From: Sphingomonas koreensis
Lineage (GTDB): Bacteria > Pseudomonadota > Alphaproteobacteria > Sphingomonadales > Sphingomonadaceae
Length of the DNA: 64,000 bases
NCBI RefSeq assembly: GCF_002797435.1
Contig: NZ_PGEN01000001.1
Location: forward strand, 1,182,501 to 1,246,500
Direction of reading: 5' to 3'
This document shows positions 48,101-54,698 of this stretch, piece by piece; the stretch's first letter is position 1; each line of letters starts with the position of its first letter. Below the pieces are notes generated by a model. That model searched no databases and was not told the origin of the DNA. It saw only the letters and a program-made list of their open reading frames with translations. The translations under genes were made by a program, and so were the position numbers.

Positions 48101-49163
48101 CCGTAATCGAGGTGTTACCCGTTCCCTCGTTTGCGACCGAGATGCCGGTGCTGCCGGCCATGACATTGCGGGTGATGACGGCGATGTCTCTCGCCGTCGT
48201 GGCATTGTGCGTCTGCAGGCCAGTGCTCTGTGAGTAGACGTCGCGGGTCCGAATGAAGGTGTCAGACGTCCCGTAGTTGTTGCCGAAGAAGGCGGGGTCC
48301 ACCCCGTAGAGGTCCGCAACATCGACGAACAGCGCGCCGGAGCCGACTTCGTTGGTGACCCGGACGCCAAGAATGCCCGAGATGGGGCCCGTCGCCCGGA
48401 TGAAGGTGTCGCCGGTTCCTCCGTTGATGACGTTGACGCCGCGGCCGGTGGCGGTGACGCTTTTCAGATCGAGAGAGACGTCGCCTGTCGAGTCCGGGCC
48501 AGCCGTGACCGAAACGCCGCGCGTGCTGACGCTGGTCACGTCGCCGGTCACTTTCAAACTCACGCCGCCCGGACCGTTCTGGTCGATCTCGATGCCCCTG
48601 TCCTGCGCTCGGACCGACGATAGCAGGAGGTTGACGTCGCCCGTGCCGATGACCCGGACGCCGTCGCCGCTCGAGTTGTCGATATGGCCGTTCCAGGTGA
48701 CGTTGATGTCGCCGCCATTCGCCGTCGCGAGGCCTAGGCCCTGCAACCCGAGATCGGAATCGATCTCGCCGTTCGAGACGATGATCAGGTCGCCCAAGTC
48801 CGAGGAGAAATATGCGCCGCCGCCAGCCAGACGCGAACCCTCGATATCGATGTAGCTGACGGTATCCTGGCCGTTCACCTCGAAGCTGGATCCACCCCCG
48901 TTCGAGATGGTGTCGACCGTGAAACCGGGTGTGGTCGTGATCGAAACGGTCGGTCGATTTATCGTCTGGGTCGAGTCCAGCGATCCCGAGCAGGTGAAAA
49001 CATTTGCCGGATTCTCGACGCACTGGGCCTTGGCGGGAGAAGCCAAGCCCACGAGGCTCATCGAGCCGACCATCAGCGCAAGGCCGGACACGGTGCGATG
49101 CAAAGTCGAAGCACGCCGGCGGCGCGATTCAGGGGGAAGCGAATGAGTAAGCAGCGAAGCCAT
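45132..49163 (-). CDS. Autotransporter (type Va secretion)
   Basis: 1343 residues. The long signal region (Arg-rich n-region, hydrophobic SGLALMVGSMSLVGLASPA, cleavage near AKAQ at 47) is followed by a Gly/Ser/Thr/Val-rich passenger with repeated beta-helix-like turns of about 20-25 residues (for example STGLQTHNATTARDIAVITRN). From about residue 1070 comes the translocator barrel (GSIWARAFEGGG ... GVYLGAWRVSAGLGYART ... VTGVFRVAF), ending in the required Phe. The passenger is probably displayed or released at the surface; its function is unknown. The divergent 518-bp gap to the XRE gene holds its promoter. Confidence 0.92.
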   Translation of the reverse strand: MASLLTHSLPPESRRRRASTLHRTVSGLALMVGSMSLVGLASPAKAQCVENPANVFTCSGSLDSTQTINRPTVSITTTPGFTVDTISNGGGSSFEVNGQDTVSYIDIEGSRLAGGGAYFSSDLGDLIIVSNGEIDSDLGLQGLGLATANGGDINVTWNGHIDNSSGDGVRVIGTGDVNLLLSSVRAQDRGIEIDQNGPGGVSLKVTGDVTSVSTRGVSVTAGPDSTGDVSLDLKSVTATGRGVNVINGGTGDTFIRATGPISGILGVRVTNEVGSGALFVDVADLYGVDPAFFGNNYGTSDTFIRTRDVYSQSTGLQTHNATTARDIAVITRNVMAGSTGISVANEGTGNTSITVEGSMVAGGSGVSAFNDVLAGNISIWTQDVRADNGSGIGASQEGNGSVYVRADGTVVSQEGSGISVRTGVQATNVSVTAAQDVIGRDWGLKVDHSGTGGIVVAAAGDVVGQEEDGVWVEAGPSSGYVTVDLQAVMGNDYGVRIDNSGLGGTVLRAAGPILSNEIGIRTENETGSGELLIDVADVSGVDAAIIAINNGGSNTFIRTGDLVSEGTALSVDNGASAGGLTVFTGNVQANGAGISVDNGGTGETLVVAEGVVTTVQGDGVSVSSSQLGQSLRIDVDTVMAGDNGVSASHTGTGVATVNTSASVIGAGGDGIRVYAGAQSTGTTVNASAVTGGQNGIAVNNFGGGDTAVRSTGWVVGNQQDGVAVNNGQDTGDLVIETMHAVGAANGISALNQGAGLTSITTHGLVQGADAGINVSSLTGGDIIMGNFGSIRGDQDLPTSRAVRASGGAITLENAGVLLGTVELWGDSARLRNADVWNTSNGESLFSGAGDQVINLAGGLIFAAGDAFTAETTRWTGLERFDNGGSLWLIDGGAGDTLLTSAASVFQAGSTLGVDFGGVASDVFLTEGALEIQTGSKLALNQVGALTLHHRYVVAEAQQGVTGRFDFDDVYLTAFAGLRDGYTATQAYVEFGQLRSLAEAGLTPNQKAAAGGADSLQAGNPLKDALLMLASDEVARGAFDQLSGEVHATVRTALVEDSRVPREAVLDRLADADSSGSIWARAFEGGGVSDGNFNAARGDRDGRGMMVGLDRSVGGAATIGAALGVMKTEVEVDRRASRGEVESIHGVVYGGVYLGAWRVSAGLGYARTVTQTKRSIAFPGFQDAVEAKYDGSVLQGFLEAGYRVPVSGGWVEPFASVAAVRAQSDAFVEKGGDAALSGEKINEEAVISTLGIRFETAQSGSFSVRGMAGWQRNWGDVDPVGRHRFEGGDVFEVLGAAQSENAAVARLEARWRLTPRIGFGVGYGGVLGSDGVDHAVTGVFRVAF

Positions 49164-49681
49164 AGTGGTGATCTTTCGTTCCTGATTGGGGGCGCCGCCC
49201 CGGCGCGATCAGGTTCGAAAATTCCCACGAACACGGCGCTACGGCGGACGCGGCTCATGTTTAGGCAATCGCCGTTCCACGTAGAGTTGCACCGACCGTC
49301 ACCGAACGTCGCTGTTTCCATGCAACCGTTGCACGATGCCCGGCACCATTTTCGTGCAGTCGTGGGTCCGCATAGTTGCTCTGCGATGCGGAAAGAGCCG
49401 GATTCGGACGTGCTTTTCCGATGAGGTGAGCATTCCGACGATGCGTGCAACCCCACGCAAGTTGGCCCCTTCCTCGGCACAGTTGATACGTTCTTTGCAC
49501 TCAGTGATACATCCTCCGCGATCGCGGGCGGGATGCTTGCATAGGGGGCGTCCAGTCGGCTCCAAGATTACGAAGGCCAGCTGGCCGGGCCGCAATCACT
49601 CCGCCACCTCAGGCGCAAGGGACGCTATCCTTTTGCTCAACGTCCAACTCCTGCGCTGTATGATCGCCGAGTTTGAGACGG
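49164..49681. promoter_or_regulatory. Divergent intergenic region with a 13-bp palindrome
   Basis: 518 bp without a credible gene, between the autotransporter (minus) and the XRE regulator (plus). TGCAAC-C-GTTGCA (49321-49333) is a perfect palindrome about 160 bp upstream of the autotransporter and is a candidate operator. Nothing else could be assigned. Confidence 0.3.
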
Positions 49682-50638
49682 ATGTCTGACGACTTCGCAC
49701 AACGGCTGACTTTGGCGCTGAAGGCTCTTTCGATGAGCCGCGGCAGACTGGCCTCGGAAATGGGCGTCGACAAGTCGCTGGTCGGACGATGGGCATCGGG
49801 CAGCGTGCGGCCGTCATCTCATAATCTGGAGCGGCTGACGCATTTCCTGGCGAAGAAGCAGCCAGGCCTGACACTGCTGGACTGGGATCGCAGCTTGCCC
49901 GAGTTCGCCACGCTGTTTGGCGTGGCTGCCGCGGTCGAGGCCAAAGCAGGACACGGCGCAGGCCTTTCCGGAGCGCTGCGAGCCATGGTGCGCAACGCAG
50001 TTGATTCGGATTTGACCGCTTATGAGGGCTTCTGGCGCACCACGCACGCCTCGGTGTTTCAACCCGGGCGCTTCTGCCAGCAACACGGGATCATTCGTAT
50101 CGAAGACGACGAGTTGCACTTCGAACTCGGCGCGGACGGCATTCGCTACGGGGGGTCGATGTCCCCCGTGGAAGGGCAGGTGTTCGCCATCGCGAGCGAT
50201 AGCGTGCGCCAAGTACCCTCCTTTCTCATACTGAACGTCGTACCCATGCCCAAGATCGTTCTGATGGACGGAATTTTGATCGCGGCCAGCAGCTCTCTGC
50301 GCATACCCTCCGCCTATTCGATCATCTTCGAGCGGGTTGGGGATCTCTCGGGAAATGGAGCCGCCGATGACGCCCATGCCGCGAGTTTGATGCAACGGCC
50401 CGAGTTCGTCCACGACGACGACGTAGCAGAGGTGGTTCGACAACATTTGCTGCGCGATTTCGGCCCCAGGGCGGCCCGAGAAGGCGGGGAGATGATGCTC
50501 ACCGCGGCTCTGACGCCGCGGCTGGCGCAAATCATGGCGCTATCCCAGGCTCAGGTGGCTCAAGTTTCAACCGCAAACAGCCGGTCGCTCGTTTCCTTGC
50601 AACATCGACGCTGGGTGCAGCGCAGCATCTCCAGCTGA
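49682..50638 (+). CDS. XRE-type HTH protein
   Basis: 318 residues. The N-terminal HTH (FAQRLTLALKALSMSRGRLA, MGVDKSLVGRWASG) is of the Cro/CI type. The remaining ~250 residues (LTAYEGFWRTTHASVFQPGR, FVHDDDVAEVVRQHLLRDFG) are not recognised and may sense a signal. The ATG at 49682 is used; an in-frame TTG three codons earlier is less likely. It is followed within 7 bp by an integrase remnant, so it may have come from a mobile element. Confidence 0.75.
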   Translation: MSDDFAQRLTLALKALSMSRGRLASEMGVDKSLVGRWASGSVRPSSHNLERLTHFLAKKQPGLTLLDWDRSLPEFATLFGVAAAVEAKAGHGAGLSGALRAMVRNAVDSDLTAYEGFWRTTHASVFQPGRFCQQHGIIRIEDDELHFELGADGIRYGGSMSPVEGQVFAIASDSVRQVPSFLILNVVPMPKIVLMDGILIAASSSLRIPSAYSIIFERVGDLSGNGAADDAHAASLMQRPEFVHDDDVAEVVRQHLLRDFGPRAAREGGEMMLTAALTPRLAQIMALSQAQVAQVSTANSRSLVSLQHRRWVQRSISS

Positions 50639-50644
50639 GCGTCG

Positions 50645-50778
50645 ATGATCTACAAGCCGACCGGCAACCTGCGCGCGATCCGGATTCTCTGGGTCACACG
50701 AAGATCGAATATACGGTCCCATATCTCGGCGTCGATATCGAAGATGCCCTAATCCTCGTAGAGCGAACTGAGATTTGA
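50645..50778 (+). pseudogene. Tyrosine recombinase (integrase) C-terminal remnant
   Basis: MIYKPTGNLRAIRIL is followed, after a frame change, by LGHTKIEYTVPYLGVDIEDA and the stop at 50778. This is the conserved C-terminus of phage-type integrases, containing the LGH box and the Tyr of the active site (YTVPYLG; the usual form is TVRYLG). All upstream domains are missing. Only ~45 codons remain. Confidence 0.7.
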
Positions 50779-50782
50779 CGCT

Positions 50783-50817
50783 GGAGCGGCCCATCTGAGC
50801 CCGAGATGGGCCGCTCC
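50783..50817. terminator. Perfect 14-bp hairpin
   Basis: GGAGCGGCCCATCT (50783-50796) pairs perfectly with 50804-50817 around a 7-base loop, 4 bp after the integrase-remnant stop. It could terminate the XRE/integrase transcript. No T-run follows, so a purely structural role or a recombination end is also possible. Confidence 0.55.
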
Positions 50818-50889
50818 AATATCGAACGGGCATGCGCCCCAATTTTGGTCGTTCAGCGTATCATCTGCGGTCCTAAAGCGGTCGTTCAG

Positions 50890-51588
50890 TTAGCGCCAGC
50901 CCGCATCCCGAGCGGCGCGCTCCGCTGCAGGACCGAATGGATCGCCTGCCATCATCGCCTGTGCGTCGGCCATCATCGCCGCGGCCGGGGAGCTGGCCTG
51001 GCGATAGGCGCCCTCCTGCCGCGACATACCGCCATACAGCCGCTCGATCCGCCAAGCCTTGCCGTTGGCGCAGGCGATGCCGCCGGTCGCCCCGGATTCG
51101 AAGGTGCGGCAATAGCGCTGCGCGCGGTCGCGGAAGGTGACGCCCACGCGGACGGCCGCCTCGGGCGTCGGCGCCGAGGCGAGCTGCGTATCGAGTGCGC
51201 GCGCGACCTCGCCGCTCGCGATCGCGGTGCCGCCATGCATCGCGATGCCGCCCGTGTCGCGCGGCAGCACCAGCGGTCCGGCGAGAAAGCCCGCGATCAG
51301 GCTCGCCGCCACCGCGCCGAGCCAGAGCGACCGCTCGCGCCGAGCAGGTCGGGAAGGGAGCAGCACGACCCTGGCAGAATCGCGCAGCGCGGTCTCGACC
51401 ACGGACGGAATCGGCACGGCGGCGATGGGATCGAATGCCGCACGGAGCGATGCGGTAAGCTTGCGGTGCTGCTCGACCTGCGCCGCGAGGCCCGGGTGGG
51501 CGGCGATCGCCTGCTCGACGCGCTTGGCCGCGATGGGATCGAGTTCGCCATCGGCATAGGCCATCAGCGTCTCGGGATCGATCGTCAT
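50890..51588 (-). CDS. Anti-sigma factor (membrane-anchored)
   Basis: 232 residues starting MTIDPETLMAYADGELDPIA, the usual opening of the anti-sigma zinc-finger-like domain, but the HxxxCxxC motif is absent. A transmembrane helix follows near residues 92-112 (LWLGAVAASLIAGFLAGPLV) and a periplasmic domain with two Cys (YCRTFES, IACANGK) comes after it. The start at 51588 overlaps the sigma gene stop by 4 bp. The long in-frame upstream extension is antisense to nothing functional and is rejected. It should hold the neighbouring ECF sigma factor inactive until signalled. Confidence 0.85.
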   Translation of the reverse strand: MTIDPETLMAYADGELDPIAAKRVEQAIAAHPGLAAQVEQHRKLTASLRAAFDPIAAVPIPSVVETALRDSARVVLLPSRPARRERSLWLGAVAASLIAGFLAGPLVLPRDTGGIAMHGGTAIASGEVARALDTQLASAPTPEAAVRVGVTFRDRAQRYCRTFESGATGGIACANGKAWRIERLYGGMSRQEGAYRQASSPAAAMMADAQAMMAGDPFGPAAERAARDAGWR

Positions 51589-52121
51589 GCCGTTTCTCCC
51601 AGCCGCGCCATCAGCGCCTCGCGCCCGCGCACCAGACGCGAGGTGAGCGTGCCCATCGGGATCTCGAGGATCGCGGCCGCCTCCTTGTAGGCAAACCCCT
51701 CGATCACCACGAGCGCCACCGCCTCGCGCTGCTCGGGCGGCAGCGCGCGCATCGCCCTCGCGACGTTGCCCAGCTCCACCGTCATTTCCTGCCCGCCGTC
51801 CGCGCCGACGATCTCGCCGGTCTGCGGTGCGACGAAGGTCTCGCAGCGGCGCGTTTCGGCGCGGATGGTGTCGATCCAGAGGTTGCGCATCAGTCGGTAC
51901 ATCCAGCTGTCCAGTCGCGTTCCCGGTACCCATTGATCGCGTTTGAGAAGTGCGCGCTCGACCGATGCCTGCAGGAGGTCGTCCGCATCTGCCGAGCTGC
52001 GGGCGAGCGCGTGCGCGAAGCGGCGCAGCCGCGGCAGGTGAAGCAGCAATTCGTCCTCGAAACGCAATCCGTGAAAGCCTCTCGCTTGCGGGGATGAAAC
52101 GGACGCCGCCATGCGTTTCAT
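51585..52121 (-). CDS. ECF sigma factor
   Basis: 178 residues from the ATG at 52121. Region 2 (LRRFAHALARSSADADDLLQ, then LDSWMYRLMRNLWIDTIR) and region 4 (LPPEQREAVALVVIEGFAYK, GTLTSRLVRGREAL) are typical of group IV sigma factors. The start is uncertain: the ATG at 52121 leaves only 5 bp to the divergent protease ORF, and a TTG at 52067 with GAGAGG upstream gives a ~160-residue protein that fits the promoter-like inverted repeat at 52092-52123. It is followed by its anti-sigma gene with a 4-bp overlap. Confidence 0.93.
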   Translation of the reverse strand: MKRMAASVSSPQARGFHGLRFEDELLLHLPRLRRFAHALARSSADADDLLQASVERALLKRDQWVPGTRLDSWMYRLMRNLWIDTIRAETRRCETFVAPQTGEIVGADGGQEMTVELGNVARAMRALPPEQREAVALVVIEGFAYKEAAAILEIPMGTLTSRLVRGREALMARLGETA

Positions 52122-52123
52122 CC
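52092..52123. promoter_or_regulatory. Perfect inverted repeat, putative ECF promoter pair
   Basis: GGATGAAACG (52092-52101) and its complement (52114-52123) form a perfect 10-bp inverted repeat with a 12-bp centre. On each strand this reads GGATGAAAC-N13-CGTT. The same GGATxAAAC-N13-CGTT pattern is found upstream of the secreted-protein gene at 53434. I read it as a candidate recognition element of the adjacent ECF sigma factor, arranged for both directions; the spacing is shorter than classical ECF promoters. Confidence 0.5.
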
Positions 52124-52126
52124 AGC

Positions 52127-53425
52127 ATGACGCAGAAAAATCGCAAGTCTAGGATGCGGGGCATGGGCTGGAGCGCGCGCATGGCGACAATCGGCGCCGC
52201 GGGCACATTGCTGTTCGCGGTGCCCGGCGGCGCGCAGCTGCTGCCGCAATTGCCGCTGCCGGTGGGCGGCGTGGTGGATCGCGTGACCGGAACGGCCGGG
52301 GACCTCGAGCGGACGCTCGACGACGCCAGCTCGCTGGTGCGAGCGCAAGTCGCGCGGACGCGCGATCTCGTCCGCCGCCATCCCGACCGCATCGCGCTCG
52401 ACCCCGAGGGCAATGCGGTCCGCGCGCGCGAACTGGTGATGCTGGACGCGGACCGGGCGGCGATCGACGCGGCCGCCGCGGCGGGTTTCCGCCTGATCGA
52501 GCAGGTCGAGCTCGGTGAACTGGGCATCGGCTATGCGCGGTTCGAGACGCCGCGCGGAATGGCGATCGGCCAGGCGCGGCGCAGGCTGCACAAGCTCGCC
52601 GGTGGGCGCGAGGTCAGCGCCGATGCGCTCTATTTCGCGAGCGGGAGCGGCGCGACGCCTGCCCCGCCCCTCGCCCCCGTACCGCCGCAAGCTGCCGCAG
52701 CCGGGCGGATCGGCATCATCGACGGCGGCGTGCGGCCGGGCACGGCCGGCCTTGCCGCGCAGCAAGGGTTCGCCAGCGGCGCCCCGCGTGCGAACGATCA
52801 TGCCGCGGCGATTGCCTCGCTGCTCGCGGGCGGCAACGGAATCCGCGCGAGCGCGCCCGGTGCACGGCTCTATGTCGCCGACATCTATGGCGGCGATCCG
52901 GCGGGCGGTAACGCCGCGGCGATCGGCCAAGCGCTCGCCTGGATGGTGCGCCAGCGCGTACCGGTTGTGGTGGTGAGCCTGACCGGGCCGCACAACCCGC
53001 TGCTCGAGCGTGTCGTCGGCGCGGCACGGCGGCTGGGCACGGTGGTCGTCGCCGCGGTGGGAAATGACGGCCCGGCCGCACCACCCGCCTACCCGGCTTC
53101 CTACCCACAGGCGATCGCGGTGACCGGCGTCGATGCGCGGGGTCGGCCCCTGATCGAGGCGGGACGCGCGCGCAAGATCGACTATGCCGCCCCCGCTGCA
53201 GACCTGCTCGCGGCGGATGCAACGGGCCGGGCGAAGCGGTTGCGCGGCACGTCCTATGCCGTTCCCTTCGTCGCAGCGCGGCTGTCGGCGCATCTCGGCA
53301 GCGGCGGCATCGACGCCGCGATCCGCGCGCTCGACCGCGAAGCGCGCGACATGGGCAAGCGTGGTCCCGACGGGCAGTTCGGCCGCGGGCTGGTCTGCGG
53401 CGATTGCGCAACCCGCCCGCGCTGA
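52127..53425 (+). CDS. Exported subtilisin-like (S8) serine protease
   Basis: 433 residues from the ATG at 52127. The catalytic triad is Asp199 (IIDGG), His225 (NDHAAAIASLLAG) and Ser376 (GTSYAVPFVAARL), with oxyanion Asn313 (AVGNDGPA). The N-terminal signal-like segment is MGWSARMATIGAAGTLLFAV, so translation may really start at 52154 or 52163, which would also leave room for the promoter. A propeptide-like region (~45-190) precedes the catalytic domain. It is divergent from the ECF sigma gene and is the natural regulon member or signal processor of that module. Confidence 0.9.
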   Translation: MTQKNRKSRMRGMGWSARMATIGAAGTLLFAVPGGAQLLPQLPLPVGGVVDRVTGTAGDLERTLDDASSLVRAQVARTRDLVRRHPDRIALDPEGNAVRARELVMLDADRAAIDAAAAAGFRLIEQVELGELGIGYARFETPRGMAIGQARRRLHKLAGGREVSADALYFASGSGATPAPPLAPVPPQAAAAGRIGIIDGGVRPGTAGLAAQQGFASGAPRANDHAAAIASLLAGGNGIRASAPGARLYVADIYGGDPAGGNAAAIGQALAWMVRQRVPVVVVSLTGPHNPLLERVVGAARRLGTVVVAAVGNDGPAAPPAYPASYPQAIAVTGVDARGRPLIEAGRARKIDYAAPAADLLAADATGRAKRLRGTSYAVPFVAARLSAHLGSGGIDAAIRALDREARDMGKRGPDGQFGRGLVCGDCATRPR

Positions 53426-53433
53426 AATTCTTG

Positions 53434-53459
53434 GGATTAAACCTCTACTCGCATTCGTT
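53434..53459 (+). promoter_or_regulatory. Second GGATxAAAC-N13-CGTT element
   Basis: GGATTAAAC (53434-53442), 13 bp, CGTT (53456-53459). It has the same elements and spacing as the inverted repeat at 52092 and lies 50 bp upstream of the secreted-protein start. It is a candidate ECF-dependent promoter. Confidence 0.45.
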
Positions 53460-53509
53460 CCCCGATGAAGCGCGCCGCAAAGCCAGGCGTGCGGATGAAG
53501 GAGGAAGCG

Positions 53510-54439
53510 ATGAAGACCCTGTTTCTTTCGGCTGCTGCGGTTGCGGCCGTTATCGTTGCGGCTCCCGCCTCGGCGCAGCTGCTGGGCGACGGTGGCGGAC
53601 TGACCGGCGGACTCGGCGGCTCGCTGGGCGGCACGATCGCCCGTCCGATTGGCGGCACGCTCGATCGCACGATCAGCCGTCCCCGCGTGCCGCTCGATCA
53701 GCTCGACGCGCCGGTCGAGACTACCACCCGCACCGCCAAGCGCGCGCGCGGCTCGGCCGAGGTCGAACGCAGCCTTGACCGCCGCAGCGGTAAGGCGGCC
53801 GCCAGCAGCCGTGCCGATGGCGGCATCGGCGGCACGCTCGACAACCAGACCAGCGCGCTCGGCCGCAGCGTCGGCCTGTCGGGGAGCGGCGACGCGTCGG
53901 GTGGGGCATCGGGCGGCGCATCGGCCGACCTGGTCGGTACCGACGAGGTCCGTGGCTTCACCCGCCAGCTTCGCGATCGCGCGGGCAACACCGTGACGAC
54001 CGCGCGCGGCACCGCCGCGGGGGCGGCCGAACGCACGCGCGGCGTCGTAGGCCGGGCCCGCGATACGCTTGGCAACGCGGCGGGCGGTCTTGGCGGCTCG
54101 GCTGCCAGCAGCGGCTCAGGCAGCGGGGCCACGGGCGGCTCGGTCGGTGGCGGCAGCGCCTCGGGCTCTGCTTCAGCGGAAGGCGCGGGCACGCTTTCGG
54201 CCGCAGGCAATACCGCCTCGGCGCTTGAGCCCGGCGCGCGAGTCGAGGATGCCCGCGGGCGCCTGATCGGCAAGCTCCAGCGCGTCAACCGCGACGCACG
54301 CGGCCGGATCGAATCGCTCGACGTTGCGGTCGGTCCCAAGGTGGCGACCCTGTCCGCGAGCAACTTCAGCGCTAGCGGTGACGTGCTCGTCTCGGCGATG
54401 AGCAAGGGTGAGGTGAAGGACGCCGCGCGCGCAGAGTGA
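53510..54439 (+). CDS. Secreted Gly/Ser/Ala-rich protein with PRC-like C-terminus
   Basis: 309 residues. The signal peptide is residues 1-22 (ASAQLLG). A low-complexity Gly/Ser/Ala-rich middle (GGGLTGGLGGSLGG; SGSGSGATGGSVGGG) is followed by a C-terminal ~65-residue beta-rich domain (ARVEDARGRLIGKLQRVNRD ... IESLDVAVGPK) resembling PRC-barrel-like domains. Cell-surface or matrix function is possible. AAGGAGG precedes the ATG at 53510. It follows the protease by 84 bp and carries its own candidate ECF promoter. Confidence 0.8.
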   Translation: MKTLFLSAAAVAAVIVAAPASAQLLGDGGGLTGGLGGSLGGTIARPIGGTLDRTISRPRVPLDQLDAPVETTTRTAKRARGSAEVERSLDRRSGKAAASSRADGGIGGTLDNQTSALGRSVGLSGSGDASGGASGGASADLVGTDEVRGFTRQLRDRAGNTVTTARGTAAGAAERTRGVVGRARDTLGNAAGGLGGSAASSGSGSGATGGSVGGGSASGSASAEGAGTLSAAGNTASALEPGARVEDARGRLIGKLQRVNRDARGRIESLDVAVGPKVATLSASNFSASGDVLVSAMSKGEVKDAARAE

Positions 54440-54453
54440 CCGGCACCGGTGGG

Positions 54454-54478
54454 CGCCCGGCGGCATGCCGGCCGGGCG
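54454..54478 (+). terminator. Hairpin after the secreted-protein gene
   Basis: CGCCCGG (54454-54460) pairs with CCGGGCG (54472-54478), and the loop contains the palindrome CGGCATGCCG. TCGCCTTTGCC follows. It is a probable but weak intrinsic terminator 15 bp after the stop. Confidence 0.45.
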
Positions 54479-54546
54479 TCGCCTTTGCCGTCCAATTTGT
54501 ACGTGGCTAGCCTGGAAGCGGCTTCGGCGTCGTATTCGACGACGGC

Positions 54547-54572
54547 TAAGCGCCCTCATAGCCGCCGTTCAA
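54547..54572. repeat. Dispersed intergenic repeat, copy 1
   Basis: TAAGCGCCCTCATAGCCGCC.. at 54547-54572. It is one of three copies in the window sharing GCGCCCTCATxGCxGxCxTTCA. It lies between the secreted-protein gene and the MerR-type promoter of the metal cluster. Confidence 0.6.
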
Positions 54573-54610
54573 GACGAGCGAACACAACCCCAAAAGCAGT
54601 CATTCCGGTC

Positions 54611-54641
54611 TTGACCCTGTAGTCGCTCCAACCTTTATGGC
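54611..54641 (+). promoter_or_regulatory. MerR-type promoter of the TonB receptor
   Basis: TTGACC (54611-54616), a 19-bp spacer carrying CTGTAGTCGCTCCAACC, then TATGGC (54636-54641). The spacer is over-long and resembles the CTATAGTTACTACAGCC operator of the CDF promoter at 57327-57358, so both promoters probably answer to one MerR-family metal sensor. Confidence 0.6.
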
Positions 54642-54698
54642 GGCGGCCGATACCGCGTTCCCCTCGGGGGCGCGGGAGCCATCAGTCCGGGGTTCATC

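Noticed and set aside
51589..52527. N-terminal extension of the anti-sigma frame
   Set aside because: It runs through the sigma factor gene and protease start in other frames; ATG at 51588 with 4-bp overlap is the proper start.
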